From the NCBI RefSeq assembly GCF_016907545.1, contig NZ_JAFBCD010000001.1, forward strand, positions 2,604,001 through 2,668,000: a stretch of 64,000 nucleotides of DNA. The letters run 5' to 3'. This DNA comes from Paenarthrobacter ilicis (GTDB lineage: Bacteria > Actinomycetota > Actinomycetes > Actinomycetales > Micrococcaceae). Below, one piece after another: positions 18,491 through 27,508 of this stretch (the first letter of the stretch is position 1; each line of letters opens with the position of its first letter). A program made the translations under genes and the position numbers. The notes beneath the pieces were generated by a model. That model worked only from the letters and a program-made list of their open reading frames with translations. It did not search any database and was not told the origin of the DNA.

Positions 18491-19582
18491 TCAGTACCTC
18501 ACGCGGGGGTCGATGAGCGCGGCTATGATGTCCACGATGAAGTTGGTGACGGCCACAATGATGGCCAGGAGCACCACGATGCCCTGCACTGCGACGAAGT
18601 CGCGGGCGTTCAGGTATTGCACCAGCTGGTAACCCAGCCCTTTCCACTCAAACGTTGTTTCGGTCAGGATGGCCCCGCCCAGCATGAGCGCGATCTGCAG
18701 GCCCATGACGGTGATGATCGGAATCAGCGCTGGCTTGTACGCGTGCTTGGTCACCAGCCGGAATTCGCTGACGCCACGGGAGCGCCCGGCTTCAACATAA
18801 TCCTTGCCAAGGGTCCCGATCACGTTGGTACGCACCAAACGCAGGAACACTCCAGCGGTGAGCAAACCCAAAGCCACGGCGGGGAGGACTGCGTGGGCAG
18901 CAACGTCTCCCAGTGCGGTGAAGTTGCTGCTGCGCAAGGCATCCAGCCAGTAGATCCCCGAGGGAGCCGCCAGGTCACCCATGGTGAGTTCGGTCCTGGT
19001 GGACGCTCGTCCCGCCACCGGGAACCACCCAAGCCAGACGGAGAACGTCAGCTTAAGGAGGAGGCCGGAGAAGAACACCGGGGTGGCGTAGCAGAGGATG
19101 GCGAAGAACCGCAGGAACGCATCAGGGGTCCGGTCACGGTGCTGCGCGGCGACAAGCCCGAAGGGAATGCCGACTGCGAGCGCCACGATCAGGGCGTTGA
19201 TGGACAGTTCCAGGGTGGCTGCGCCGAAGGTGGTGAGGACCTCCAGCACTGGACGGCGGTCCGTGATGGTGGTGCCGAAGTTTCCTGTCAGCAGTTGGCC
19301 CAGGTATTCGAAGTACTGCACCAGCACCGGGCGGTCGTACCCGGCGTCGTGAATGCGTTGAGCCAGGACGTCGGGAGGGAGCCGGCCACCTTGGGCTGCC
19401 GTGATGGGGTCACCAATGACCCTCATGAGGAAGAACACCAGGGTGACGAGGATAAAGACTGTGGGAATGATCAGGAAGAACCTGACCACGATGTATCTGC
19501 CAAGGCCTCCCCCGGCTTTGGATTTGCTCTTGGGTGCAACGACGCCGGGCTCGGCCTCGGGTACCTCTATCAGTGTTGTCAT
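18491..19582 (-). CDS. Peptide ABC transporter permease (DppB type)
   Basis: 363 residues from ATG 19582, with CAGGAAATACAGG upstream; the frame extends to 19642 without a comparable site. A soluble N-terminal 30 residues precede TM1 (YIVVRFFLIIPTVFILVTLVFFLM), typical of DppB/OppB. The ATPase-contact loop is YVEAGRSRGVSEFRLVTKHAYKPALIPI. The protein forms a heterodimeric channel with the DppC-type permease. The insert between TM1 and TM2 (GGRLPPDVLAQRIHDAGYDRPVLVQYFEYL) is standard. A hairpin at 19662-19690 separates it from the binding-protein gene. Confidence 0.94.
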   Translation of the reverse strand: MTTLIEVPEAEPGVVAPKSKSKAGGGLGRYIVVRFFLIIPTVFILVTLVFFLMRVIGDPITAAQGGRLPPDVLAQRIHDAGYDRPVLVQYFEYLGQLLTGNFGTTITDRRPVLEVLTTFGAATLELSINALIVALAVGIPFGLVAAQHRDRTPDAFLRFFAILCYATPVFFSGLLLKLTFSVWLGWFPVAGRASTRTELTMGDLAAPSGIYWLDALRSSNFTALGDVAAHAVLPAVALGLLTAGVFLRLVRTNVIGTLGKDYVEAGRSRGVSEFRLVTKHAYKPALIPIITVMGLQIALMLGGAILTETTFEWKGLGYQLVQYLNARDFVAVQGIVVLLAIIVAVTNFIVDIIAALIDPRVRY

Positions 19583-19661
19583 TGTTACCTGTATTTCCTG
19601 CCCGTGGATTGCGCGGGATTGGGCCTCATACGTGCCGGCCACATGTGCCGGTCAGCAAAGG

Positions 19662-19690
19662 AGGCGGGACGCATGGTCAGCGCCCCGCCT
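19662..19690 (-). terminator. Hairpin between binding protein and permease genes
   Basis: AGGCGGG (19662-19668) pairs with CCCGCCT (19684-19690); on the minus strand it is followed by CTTTGCTGAC rather than a long T-run. In ABC operons such structures often stabilise the binding-protein mRNA or attenuate read-through, giving excess binding protein. Role inferred. Confidence 0.45.
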
Positions 19691-19713
19691 GCCTTCCCAT
19701 TACTGGGTTTCGT

Positions 19714-21342
19714 TTACTTGGAAATGGTTCCGAGGCGGAACTTGAAGGAAGGATCCAGCGTCTTGTCGACGCCGTTCACTCCGCTTCCCACCACGGCAAC
19801 CTGGGCACCTTGGAGGAGTGGCAGGGTGGAGATGTCCTTGGCCAAAGCGTTCTGGACATCCTTGAGGTCTGCCTCGCGCTTGGTCTTGTCCGCTTCAGTG
19901 AGCTGCTTGCCGATGAGCTCATTGACGGTGGCGTTGTTGTAGTGGTTCTTCAGGAAGCCGCCCTCAGGGAAGAACGGCGTGAGGTAGTTGTCGGCGTCGC
20001 TGAAGTCCGGGAACCAGCCGAACTGGAACAACGGGTATTCATCGGCGCGGCTTGCCTTGCTGTAGGTGACCCATTCGGTGGACTGCAGGTTCACGGTGAA
20101 GAGGCCGGACTTCTCCAGCTGTTCCTTGACCATGGCGTACTCGTCACCTGAGGATCCACCGTAGTGGTCCGGGTTGTACTGCAGGTTCAGCGCCACGGGT
20201 TCGTTGATGCCGGCATCGGTCATGACCTTCTTGGCCTTGTCCAGGCTGGGCTTGCCGCCATCGCCGTAGGCATCCTTGAAGGATTCGTTGGCGCCGAGGA
20301 ATCCGCTGGGGACGTTGGAGTACAGCGGCAGGTAGGTGCCCTTGTACACCTGGTCGGCGATTGCCTGCCGGTCCACCAGGTTGGCGATCGCCTGACGTAC
20401 GGCCAGGGCCTTGGCGGGATCGGCCCCGGTTGCCTTGGTACCGAACGGCATGGTGTCGAAGTTGAAGGTGATGTAGCGGATTTCGCCGCCCGGGCCAGTG
20501 AGGACCTTGACCTTGGAGTCCTTGCGGAGATCGTCGATGTCGGTCGCGCTGAGGCTGCGGAAGGCAACGTCAATGGCGCCCTGCTGGATTTCGAGCTTCA
20601 GGTTGGTGGGGCTGGCGTAGTACTTGATGGTGGCAGCGTCGTTGGCCGGCTTGCCCAGGACACCCTTGTAGTCGGCGAACGCCTTGAAGCTGACAAGTTC
20701 GTTCTTCTTGTAGCTGTCAATGGTGTATTGGCCGTAGAACGCGTTGGCCTTGATGATCTCGTCGTCAGAGAGGACCTTGTCTGCCGGGAAGACTTCGTCG
20801 TCCACGATCGGCGCGGCAGGGCTGCTGAGAATCTGGGCGAAGGTTTGGTCGTTGGCGTTCTTGAGCTTGAACACAACTGTGGTGGCGTCCGGAGCGCTGA
20901 CACTTTCAATGTTTGTCAGCAGCGAAGCCGGGCCGGCCGGATCGTTGATGGCCACCTGGCGGTCGAAGGAGAACTTAACGTCCTTGGAGTCCAGAGTGTG
21001 GCCGTTGGCCCATTTGAGGCCGGATTTGAGCTTCACGGTGTACTCGGAGGGAGCGGTGAAGGATGCTGATTCGGCGAGGTCCGGCACCGGCTCTGCGCCA
21101 CCTGGCTTGGAGTTCAAAAGGAAGGAGTAGACCTGGTTCATCACCATGAATGAGCCGTTGTCATAGGAGCCTGCAGGGTCCAGGGAAGTGACCTTGTCCG
21201 TAGTGCCGTAGGCGACGGGGCCGCCGGCAGCAGGGGCGGACGAGGATCCGCCGCCGGAGGGCCCGGTGCAAGCCGTCAACGCGATTGCGGAGATGCCCGC
21301 TAGCGCGATAACGCTGTGCAGGGCCTTCTTGTTCAGTGCCAT
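19714..21342 (-). CDS. Peptide ABC transporter substrate-binding lipoprotein
   Basis: 542 residues from ATG 21342. Lipobox ALTAC puts the modified Cys at residue 25, then a Gly/Ser-rich linker (GPSGGGSSSAPAAGG). The SBP_bac_5 fold is visible: TTDKVTSLDPAGSYDNGSFMVMNQVY, YTVKLKSGLKWANGHTLDSKDVKFSF, and LAVRQAIANLVDRQAIAD. It captures peptides or other oligomeric solutes outside the membrane for the DppBC/DF complex downstream. The ligand cannot be read from sequence. First gene of the operon; a TTGTG-N8-CACAA inverted repeat lies 113 bp upstream. Confidence 0.94.
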   Translation of the reverse strand: MALNKKALHSVIALAGISAIALTACTGPSGGGSSSAPAAGGPVAYGTTDKVTSLDPAGSYDNGSFMVMNQVYSFLLNSKPGGAEPVPDLAESASFTAPSEYTVKLKSGLKWANGHTLDSKDVKFSFDRQVAINDPAGPASLLTNIESVSAPDATTVVFKLKNANDQTFAQILSSPAAPIVDDEVFPADKVLSDDEIIKANAFYGQYTIDSYKKNELVSFKAFADYKGVLGKPANDAATIKYYASPTNLKLEIQQGAIDVAFRSLSATDIDDLRKDSKVKVLTGPGGEIRYITFNFDTMPFGTKATGADPAKALAVRQAIANLVDRQAIADQVYKGTYLPLYSNVPSGFLGANESFKDAYGDGGKPSLDKAKKVMTDAGINEPVALNLQYNPDHYGGSSGDEYAMVKEQLEKSGLFTVNLQSTEWVTYSKASRADEYPLFQFGWFPDFSDADNYLTPFFPEGGFLKNHYNNATVNELIGKQLTEADKTKREADLKDVQNALAKDISTLPLLQGAQVAVVGSGVNGVDKTLDPSFKFRLGTISK

Positions 21343-21454
21343 CTGGTGAACCTTCTGTTCGATGGATTGGGCGCGCCGCCGTGGAATATTTGTGACGACG
21401 GACACTCTTGATCCCATGATTCAACCAGACGGAATGGCTTGCAGGGCCCGTTTA

Positions 21455-21472
21455 TTGTGATTCGAGACACAA
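21455..21472. promoter_or_regulatory. TTGTG-N8-CACAA inverted repeat in divergent promoter region
   Basis: A short perfect palindrome with 5-base arms lies in the 242-bp gap between the divergently transcribed peptide-binding protein and caspase-like genes. Its AT-rich flank suggests promoter DNA. It could be an operator, but 5-base arms can occur by chance. Confidence 0.25.
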
Positions 21473-21584
21473 AATTTACTTTCCAGTAGCTTCGCATCAG
21501 CACCGGAATGCATTGTCCAAGCGCGCGGGCAGGAATATTCTGTTGCTGCTGGTCTTCAGCCTCGGATGTACTAAGGAAGCGGCC

Positions 21585-22412
21585 ATGGGAAAAGCAGCCC
21601 TCTGCGTGGGGATCAATACGTTCAAGTACCTTCCCCAATCGAGCTGGCTCCACGGATGCGTCAACGACGCCGAGGACTTGGCCGCTGCGCTCAAAGGACA
21701 GTACGGTTTCGACGACGGGAATGTCACCCTCCTGCGCGATGCCGACGCAACCAAGGACGCAGTCATGGGTGGGATCAACAGCATGGTGGATGCTGCCGTG
21801 GCGGGTACCATCAACCACTTGGTGTTGACGTTTTCAAGCCACGGAACACAAATTCCCGATACCACCGGCGACGAGGATGACAGCCTGGATGAGGCCTTCG
21901 CCTGCCATGACATCAACAACTCCGGGGATTCCTGGGATCCGGCAACCGTCATTTCCGATGACGAGTTGGGGACTGTTTTCGCCAGGCTCCCCCAAGGGGT
22001 CCTCATGGACGTCGTTTTGGACACCTGCCACAGCGGAACGGGGCTGAAATCCCTGGACCTTTTGCCGGGACGACGCCCGCGCTTCCTTCCTGCCCCTGAA
22101 CCGGCTGCCGCCGTCGAAAACGACGACAAGGAGACCCGGACCCTGCGGGACATGGTCAAAGCGGCCAAGCTTTCAGCCCCGGTCCTGATGGCCGCGTGCA
22201 GGTCCGACCAAACAGCAGCCGATGCCCTGCTGGAGGGCCGGTACAACGGCGCCTTCACGTACAACTTCCTCAAAGCACTCACGAGCGATCCCAAGCTGGG
22301 GCGGGCAGACCTGCTCAAGCTTGTCACCAAAGGTTTGAAGGCCGGCGGCTTTGACCAGGTAGCCCAGCTGGAGGCAGCGAAAGCCGCACGAAAGACAGCC
22401 TGGGGAGCTTGA
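21585..22412 (+). CDS. Caspase-family (metacaspase-like) peptidase
   Basis: 275 residues from ATG 21585, with TAAGGAAG five bases upstream. It is a nearly bare caspase p20-like domain: ALCVGINTF at the N-terminus, GCVNDAED, catalytic His86 in FSSHGTQ, acidic DEDDSLDE, catalytic Cys148 in LDTCHSG, and the late CRSDQTAAD motif typical of metacaspases. No signal peptide, membrane segment or fused repeat domain was found. Family enzymes cut after Arg/Lys and function in stress responses or programmed death; its targets here are unknown. It stands alone on the plus strand and converges on an HEXXH protein gene 48 bp away. Confidence 0.88.
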   Translation: MGKAALCVGINTFKYLPQSSWLHGCVNDAEDLAAALKGQYGFDDGNVTLLRDADATKDAVMGGINSMVDAAVAGTINHLVLTFSSHGTQIPDTTGDEDDSLDEAFACHDINNSGDSWDPATVISDDELGTVFARLPQGVLMDVVLDTCHSGTGLKSLDLLPGRRPRFLPAPEPAAAVENDDKETRTLRDMVKAAKLSAPVLMAACRSDQTAADALLEGRYNGAFTYNFLKALTSDPKLGRADLLKLVTKGLKAGGFDQVAQLEAAKAARKTAWGA

Positions 22413-22460
22413 GGCCAGGGTCACGAGCCACAACACCCGGGTCCGCACGCCCCGGCCGGG

Positions 22461-24116
22461 TCAGCTGCCGGTGCCGTGGAACTTGTTCCGAACCTCCTGT
22501 GAGGCTGCCACCTCGGCATCATGATGTTCATCCGAGCCAAACAACTGCCCTTGCCGTCCTCGATCCATCACCGGTTTGAGCGCCGCATACACCAGGCGTC
22601 CACCGGCGTCGAACCTCAGCAGGCCTCCACCCCGGATATCGATGTAGTCGCGCTCCGTCAGCAGCCCCAGCCGGACCTTGGCTTCCCTTCGGCTCATCCG
22701 GACGGTCTGGATGAAGGAGGCACCGATCTCCGAGATGATGAAGCCATCGGGTGACACCCTCTCGGAGGTACGGACCCTGGTTGAGCTCAGCGGCGTTCGC
22801 CGTTCCAGCCTGGCGGCTTCCAGCAGCCGCGGATTTTCCCAGACGAACCGCTGCACTTCCTGCGGGTCCGAGCCCAAAGCCGATAAGCGTATGGGATACC
22901 GTAGCCCCAGGTAGTTCTCAACACCGCTGATGTTGTTCGCGGAAACCCTCCGGATGCCGATCGCCGCGAACTCCTCCTGGATCGCTTCCCGGTATCCGTA
23001 GGGATCCTCGGGCACCATGTCCACGTCAGCGGCAATGATGCCGCGGAGCAGATCACGCCAGGAGACGTCAACCGGCGGCATGTAGGAGAGCCCACGGATG
23101 ACCATTTTCAGAATGCGTGTAGCCACGATGGATCCCGACTCGGCCTTTTGTTGCAGGTTCTGGCCATCACCGAACCGGGCATTCCGCTCAGACCACAGCC
23201 GGCCGACTGCCCGCAGAACTGCTCCCACCACCACGGCGCCTTGTTGATGAGGCTCAGGGATGGACCTCCACCCCTCAGGAACCGCGCCAACGAATGGCTG
23301 GCGCAGTGGGCCGCGGGCCAGGAGGCCGCGTGCGAAGTCAAACAAGGAACTGGACAGGACGGCATCATCAGCTCCCCCCATCAGCAGATCGGCCGCAGCA
23401 ACCTCCAATTGCCGGTGCACCACTTCCCAGGACGAAAATACGGACAGGATGGCTACCAGATCTGCCAATGCCTCGTGCATGGCGAGTTGTTCGGTTGTTG
23501 CCATCTGGTCCGCCCACGCCGGACGGAAGCCATCCAGGATCGCGTGTGTCACCTCATGGGCAACGATGTCCCGGTACAGGGCCATCGGTACTTTGTAACC
23601 CAACCTGCCCACGGACCCGAAGCGGATGATGTTGGTGCCGCGCTCGTAGCCGGTATCTGTTGCCGTCACCAGATCCCGTGCTTTGAGGACCACCCGCCCC
23701 TCGGGGTTCCACGGCATGCGCCTGCCCAGGGTGCTCTCAAAGATGTCCAACGTACTCATGGCCACCCCGTAAACATGCTGGGCCAGGAACCGGGTGTCGT
23801 CCAGCAATTCCCGGAGGCCCGATCCCGGCGGCTCCGAGACCAATTGCCAAGGGTCTCCCTGGCGGGTCAAGGTCACGGTGGAAACAGTGGTCCCGCGCCA
23901 TTTCCGGATATGCACGGCGTACCGGTGCCCAGTGGGTCCCCTGCGCAGTCGTTCCACGGGGATACGGACCTGGGCCGTCAACGGCTCCTTGCCGGCGGCA
24001 CCGAGCGGGCCTTCAGCAAGGATGGTCACGGAGACGGTCTGCCCGGCCTTGATATCGCCCGGGCCCCTCTTCGGTAATGCCACAGTCATCGCCGTCCCCA
24101 CCACGGACCCATACAC
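22461..24116 (-). CDS. Thermolysin-like HEXXH metallopeptidase-domain protein
   Basis: 551 residues (ATG 24089 is a possible later start). Zinc motif HEVTH at residues 187-191, with a second motif MHEALADL giving Glu215 as third ligand, the spacing and pattern of M4-type gluzincins (thermolysin NEAISD). Residues 1-100 are beta-rich with no signal peptide, and there is no propeptide, so it may act inside the cell, unlike secreted thermolysins. Residues about 290-440 and a C-terminal region (SERVSPDGFIISEIGASFIQTVRMSR...DYIDIRGGGLLRFD) match no domain I recognise. It follows mnmA by 56 bp and converges on the caspase-like gene. Metallopeptidase fold likely; substrate unknown. Confidence 0.75.
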   Translation of the reverse strand: MYGSVVGTAMTVALPKRGPGDIKAGQTVSVTILAEGPLGAAGKEPLTAQVRIPVERLRRGPTGHRYAVHIRKWRGTTVSTVTLTRQGDPWQLVSEPPGSGLRELLDDTRFLAQHVYGVAMSTLDIFESTLGRRMPWNPEGRVVLKARDLVTATDTGYERGTNIIRFGSVGRLGYKVPMALYRDIVAHEVTHAILDGFRPAWADQMATTEQLAMHEALADLVAILSVFSSWEVVHRQLEVAAADLLMGGADDAVLSSSLFDFARGLLARGPLRQPFVGAVPEGWRSIPEPHQQGAVVVGAVLRAVGRLWSERNARFGDGQNLQQKAESGSIVATRILKMVIRGLSYMPPVDVSWRDLLRGIIAADVDMVPEDPYGYREAIQEEFAAIGIRRVSANNISGVENYLGLRYPIRLSALGSDPQEVQRFVWENPRLLEAARLERRTPLSSTRVRTSERVSPDGFIISEIGASFIQTVRMSRREAKVRLGLLTERDYIDIRGGGLLRFDAGGRLVYAALKPVMDRGRQGQLFGSDEHHDAEVAASQEVRNKFHGTGS

Positions 24117-24172
24117 CGCAGCGGAAGCGCTGCTTAGGCCAGTATGGTGGCGGGCTCAGACGGAGGCAATGG

Positions 24173-25315
24173 TTACTGGAGTGCTGCCCTCTGGAGTGAT
24201 CGCGCAGCGTCAATGGTGGCCTGCCCCAGGACCCTGCTTCCTTGGTACAGCACCACGGTCTGGCCCGGGGCCACACCCCTGAGGGGATCGGTCAGGGTGA
24301 CCACCAGTTCGGCGCGTTCCACGCCGTCGTCGTCCTTCACGGCTTCCACCTTGGCAACCGCAGGGACGGGGTCCCCATGGGCACGCACCTGGGCGTGGCA
24401 ATCGAATTCAGCTCCGGTGGCAACCTCGGCAATGGGCAAACCGGCCCAGGAAACCTTGATGCCCCGGAGCTCGTCGATGGCCAGGAGCGCTTCGGGGCCC
24501 ACCACCACTTTGTTTTCCTTGGGGCGGATCTCCAGGACAAAGCGGGGCTTGCCATCGGCGGCAGGGGTTCCCAGCTTCAGGCCACGCCTCTGGCCCACAG
24601 TGAAAGCATTGGCACCGGGGTGCTCGCCAACCTTGCTGCCCGTTTCGTCAACGATGTCCCCGGTGGTCATCTCGATCTTTTCAGCCAACCACCCACGGGT
24701 GTCGCCGTCGGAAATGAAGCAAATGTCGTGGCTGTCAGGCTTGTTGGCCACGGACAGTCCACGCCGCTCGGCTTCGGCCCTGACCTCGGCCTTGGAGGGG
24801 GTGTCGGCCAAGGGGAACATGGAGTGCTTCAGCTGCTCGTGCGTCAGGACACCCAGAACGTAGCTCTGGTCCTTGGCCCAGTCGGCAGCGCGGTGCAGCT
24901 CGCGGTTGCCGTCGGCATCCTCGATCACTTTGGCGTAGTGCCCAGTGCATACGGCGTCGAAACCGAGGGCAATGGCCTTTTCCAGCAGCGCGGCAAACTT
25001 GATGCGCTCATTGCAGCGCATGCAGGGGTTGGGGGTGCGTCCGGCGGCGTACTCGTCAATGAAGTCCTGGACCACGTCTTCCTTGAAGCGCTCAGAGAAA
25101 TCCCAGACGTAGTAGGGGATGCCCAGGACATCGCAGGCGCGCCAGGCATCACGGGAGTCCTCGATAGTGCAGCAACCCCTGCTTCCTGTGCGGAGGGTAC
25201 CGGGCATTCGCGACAACGCGAGGTGGACTCCGACGACGTCGTGTCCTGCCTCCACGGCGCGGGCGGCGGCCACGGCGGAATCGACTCCGCCGCTCATTGC
25301 TGCAAGTACTCGCAT
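24173..25315 (-). CDS. mnmA: tRNA-uridine 2-sulfurtransferase MnmA
   Basis: 380 residues from ATG 25315. It installs the 2-thio group on U34 of tRNA-Lys, -Glu and -Gln using ATP and persulfide sulfur. PP-loop [13 protein letters not shown] at the N-terminus, nucleophile Cys in [12 protein letters not shown], persulfide Cys in [10 protein letters not shown], then GQRRGLKLG and a C-terminal beta-barrel. Its sulfur donor, a cysteine desulfurase, is encoded immediately upstream (133 bp), a classical functional pairing. All catalytic residues are present. Confidence 0.96.
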   Translation of the reverse strand: MRVLAAMSGGVDSAVAAARAVEAGHDVVGVHLALSRMPGTLRTGSRGCCTIEDSRDAWRACDVLGIPYYVWDFSERFKEDVVQDFIDEYAAGRTPNPCMRCNERIKFAALLEKAIALGFDAVCTGHYAKVIEDADGNRELHRAADWAKDQSYVLGVLTHEQLKHSMFPLADTPSKAEVRAEAERRGLSVANKPDSHDICFISDGDTRGWLAEKIEMTTGDIVDETGSKVGEHPGANAFTVGQRRGLKLGTPAADGKPRFVLEIRPKENKVVVGPEALLAIDELRGIKVSWAGLPIAEVATGAEFDCHAQVRAHGDPVPAVAKVEAVKDDDGVERAELVVTLTDPLRGVAPGQTVVLYQGSRVLGQATIDAARSLQRAALQ

Positions 25316-25447
25316 GCTGGCTTTCTGGGTTTGGGGCTGCTGATGGTCCGGCCCGGAACGGCCAGTGCGCCCATCCATTCTAGCGCTCAGGTACCAAGGT
25401 GTGCTAAATCCGGCCTCAGTACCCCGGCCCGGCGGCGGGTATCGCGG

Positions 25448-26671
25448 TCAGCCCAGCTTCTGCCGGGCCACGGTTGCCGCGGTTTGGATGCTGGACTCGT
25501 GACCGGCCATTCCGGCCTGCCGTGCCCGCGAACAGGCCTCGGGCAAAGCCTTCAGCAACGCGTCCACATCGGCGTCGGTGGAGCTGTGTCCCAGCGTGAA
25601 GCGCTGCGCACCGCGCGCGGTGTCCTCATCCAGGCCCATGGCCAGGAGGACATGCGAGGGCCGCGGCACGCCCGCAGTGCAGGCAGACCCCGTGGACGAT
25701 TCCACACCTGCTAGGTCCAGGAGGAAAAGAAGGGAGTCCCCTTCGCACCCAGGGAAGGTGAAGTGCGCGTTGCCGGGAAGCCTGCCATCCCCCCGGGCGC
25801 CGCGCAGCACAGCATCGGGGACGGTCGCCAGGACTCCGTCGATCAGCCGGTCCCGCAGGGAGCTGAGGCGCTGGTGCTCGGCTGCCAAGCGCGACGTGAC
25901 CGCTTCCGCCGCCGCGGCGAAGGCTGCGATGGCTGGAGTGTCCAGGGTTCCGGACCGCACGTCGCGTTCCTGGCCCCCGCCGTGCTGGACCGGCGTCAGT
26001 TTCACCGCACGGCCCAGGAAAAGGGCGCCCACGCCTACCGGGCCGCCCAGCTTGTGCCCGGAGACCGACATGGCGGAAAGGCCTGATTCCCGGAAGTTGA
26101 CCGGCACCGAGCCAAAGGCCTGCACTGCATCCGAATGGACTGGAATACCGTGCTTCTGTGCCAGCCCTGCGATGTCCGCCACGGGCTGGATGCTGCCTAC
26201 CTCGTTGTTGGCCCACATCACGGTGATCAGCGCCACCGCCCCGGGATCGCGCTCAATCTCCCGTTGGACCACGTCCGGCTGCACCACACCCTCGCTGTCC
26301 ACAGGGAGCCACACAACGTCCGCGGCCTCGTGACGTTCCAGCCATTCCACGGTGTCCATGACGGCGTGATGTTCGACGGCGGAACACAGGATCCGGTTCC
26401 GGCGTGGGTCTTCGCCGCGGCGGGCCCAAAAAAGGCCCTTGACAGCCAGGTTGTCCGCTTCCGTTCCCCCGGACGTGAAGATAACTTCAGAAGGGTGCGC
26501 TCCTGCGGCTGCGGCCAGGGTCTCCCGTGCGTCCTCCACCGCCCTGCGCGCGCGACGCCCCGCTCCATGCAGGGAAGAGGGGTTGCCCGTCCGGGCAAGC
26601 TCGCGCGTCATGACAGCGAGCGCCTCGGCCGAAAGGGGCGTGGTGGCGGCGTGGTCAAGGTAAGCAGGCAC
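25448..26671 (-). CDS. Cysteine desulfurase (NifS/IscS-like)
   Basis: 407 residues. PLP enzyme that releases sulfur from cysteine. N-terminal YLDHAATTPLS, PLP-contact HHAVMDT and the PLP lysine in SVSGHKLGGPVG are seen. The active-site Cys is in STGSACTAGVPRPSHVL, and the adjacent motif is of the IscS/NifS (class I) type. Likely provides persulfide for MnmA, encoded next on the same strand; no iscU, iscA or other Fe-S assembly gene is nearby. The upstream 86 bases carry a 22-bp tandem repeat. Confidence 0.94.
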   Translation of the reverse strand: MPAYLDHAATTPLSAEALAVMTRELARTGNPSSLHGAGRRARRAVEDARETLAAAAGAHPSEVIFTSGGTEADNLAVKGLFWARRGEDPRRNRILCSAVEHHAVMDTVEWLERHEAADVVWLPVDSEGVVQPDVVQREIERDPGAVALITVMWANNEVGSIQPVADIAGLAQKHGIPVHSDAVQAFGSVPVNFRESGLSAMSVSGHKLGGPVGVGALFLGRAVKLTPVQHGGGQERDVRSGTLDTPAIAAFAAAAEAVTSRLAAEHQRLSSLRDRLIDGVLATVPDAVLRGARGDGRLPGNAHFTFPGCEGDSLLFLLDLAGVESSTGSACTAGVPRPSHVLLAMGLDEDTARGAQRFTLGHSSTDADVDALLKALPEACSRARQAGMAGHESSIQTAATVARQKLG

Positions 26672-26680
26672 TGCACAATT

Positions 26681-26742
26681 CTACCGAGGGGAACTGCCGG
26701 GTCTACCGGGGAGAACTGCCGGGTCTACCGGGGGGCAGCACC
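26681..26742. repeat. 22-bp tandem repeat, 2.8 copies
   Basis: Units start at 26681, 26703 and 26725. The first two are CTACCG-(A/G)GG-G-(G/A)-GAACTGCCGGGT with two differences; the third is partial. Within the same gap, AGGGGAACTGCCGG (26687-26700) and CCGGCAGTTCCCCT (26745-26758) form a perfect 14-base inverted repeat whose right arm overlaps the stop of the upstream lipoprotein gene, so the block may also work as its transcription terminator. Confidence 0.8.
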
Positions 26743-26756
26743 AGCCGGCAGTTCCC

Positions 26757-27446
26757 CTAGGACTGGGGCACGATGGCGAGCTTGGCGTCCAGGTCCAACC
26801 GGGCCGCTGCCAGAGCCGCATCAGTGGGGCACGCCAGGGAAATATAGACGGAAGATTGGGGCGCGCTGAACAGCCTGGCAAGCACCAGGGACGCAGTCCC
26901 GCCGGAAGCCGCAGGCGAGGTCAAGGACAGGAACTCCACAGCGCGCGGGGGTTTATCCGTGTCCTGGCCCCAACGGAGGGTGGCAGGTTTCAGGGTTTCG
27001 GGGCTGATGCCGGCGTCCAGGTAGTGGAACAGCTCCTGGGTGGAGGCAGTGTCATCACCCTTGGTTACCAACGGGCCCTGGTTGACGCTGACCCTGACGT
27101 TGAGGAGGCACCCATCGGTTTTCTTGTAACGCACTTCGCCCTGAAGGCCGGAATGAACCACGGACCAGCCGGGGATCTCCTCCAAGCGGGTAGCCACCGT
27201 GACGGGGTCCCCCGGCGCCAAGGTGCCGCCGGCACTGAGCGGCAGGTCTTTGGCAGCCACCGCCGCAGCGTCATGGCCCGGCGTAATGGTGGGGGTAGCC
27301 AACGTTGACACTGAGGGGGAAGGCTTGGGTGCGGTGGGGTCCGGCACGTTGACGCTGCAGGAGGAAAGGACGAATCCGGTAGCGGCGAAGCCGATGGCGC
27401 CCATGGTCGCGAACCCGGCCATCCGCCGTCGGACATTGATTGTCAC
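26757..27446 (-). CDS. Putative lipoprotein of unknown function
   Basis: 229 residues from GTG 27446. Signal: RRR n-region, hydrophobic MAGFATMGAIGFAATGFV, lipobox LSSC at residues about 27-30, then a Pro/Ser/Thr-rich linker (DPTAPKPSPSVSTLATPTITPG). The mature part has one Cys pair (DGCLLNV and SLACPTD) and no domain I recognise. The frame stays open to 27830 but that portion lies antisense in the neighbouring kinase gene's frame and is rejected; ATG 27422 is another possible start. 62 bp downstream of the lipid-kinase-like gene. Confidence 0.75.
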   Translation of the reverse strand: MTINVRRRMAGFATMGAIGFAATGFVLSSCSVNVPDPTAPKPSPSVSTLATPTITPGHDAAAVAAKDLPLSAGGTLAPGDPVTVATRLEEIPGWSVVHSGLQGEVRYKKTDGCLLNVRVSVNQGPLVTKGDDTASTQELFHYLDAGISPETLKPATLRWGQDTDKPPRAVEFLSLTSPAASGGTASLVLARLFSAPQSSVYISLACPTDAALAAARLDLDAKLAIVPQS

Positions 27447-27508
27447 CCTCGCCCCCACTTCCGTTGATCTGCAGGCTGCCGCCGCGATCGAGTCTAACCT
27501 CCCGGCCG

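Noticed and set aside
18350..19942. 530-codon plus-strand frame
   Set aside because: Antisense to the two peptide permeases and part of the binding protein, which are unmistakable.
24242..25714. 490-codon plus-strand frame
   Set aside because: Opposite mnmA and part of the cysteine desulfurase gene; no recognisable features.
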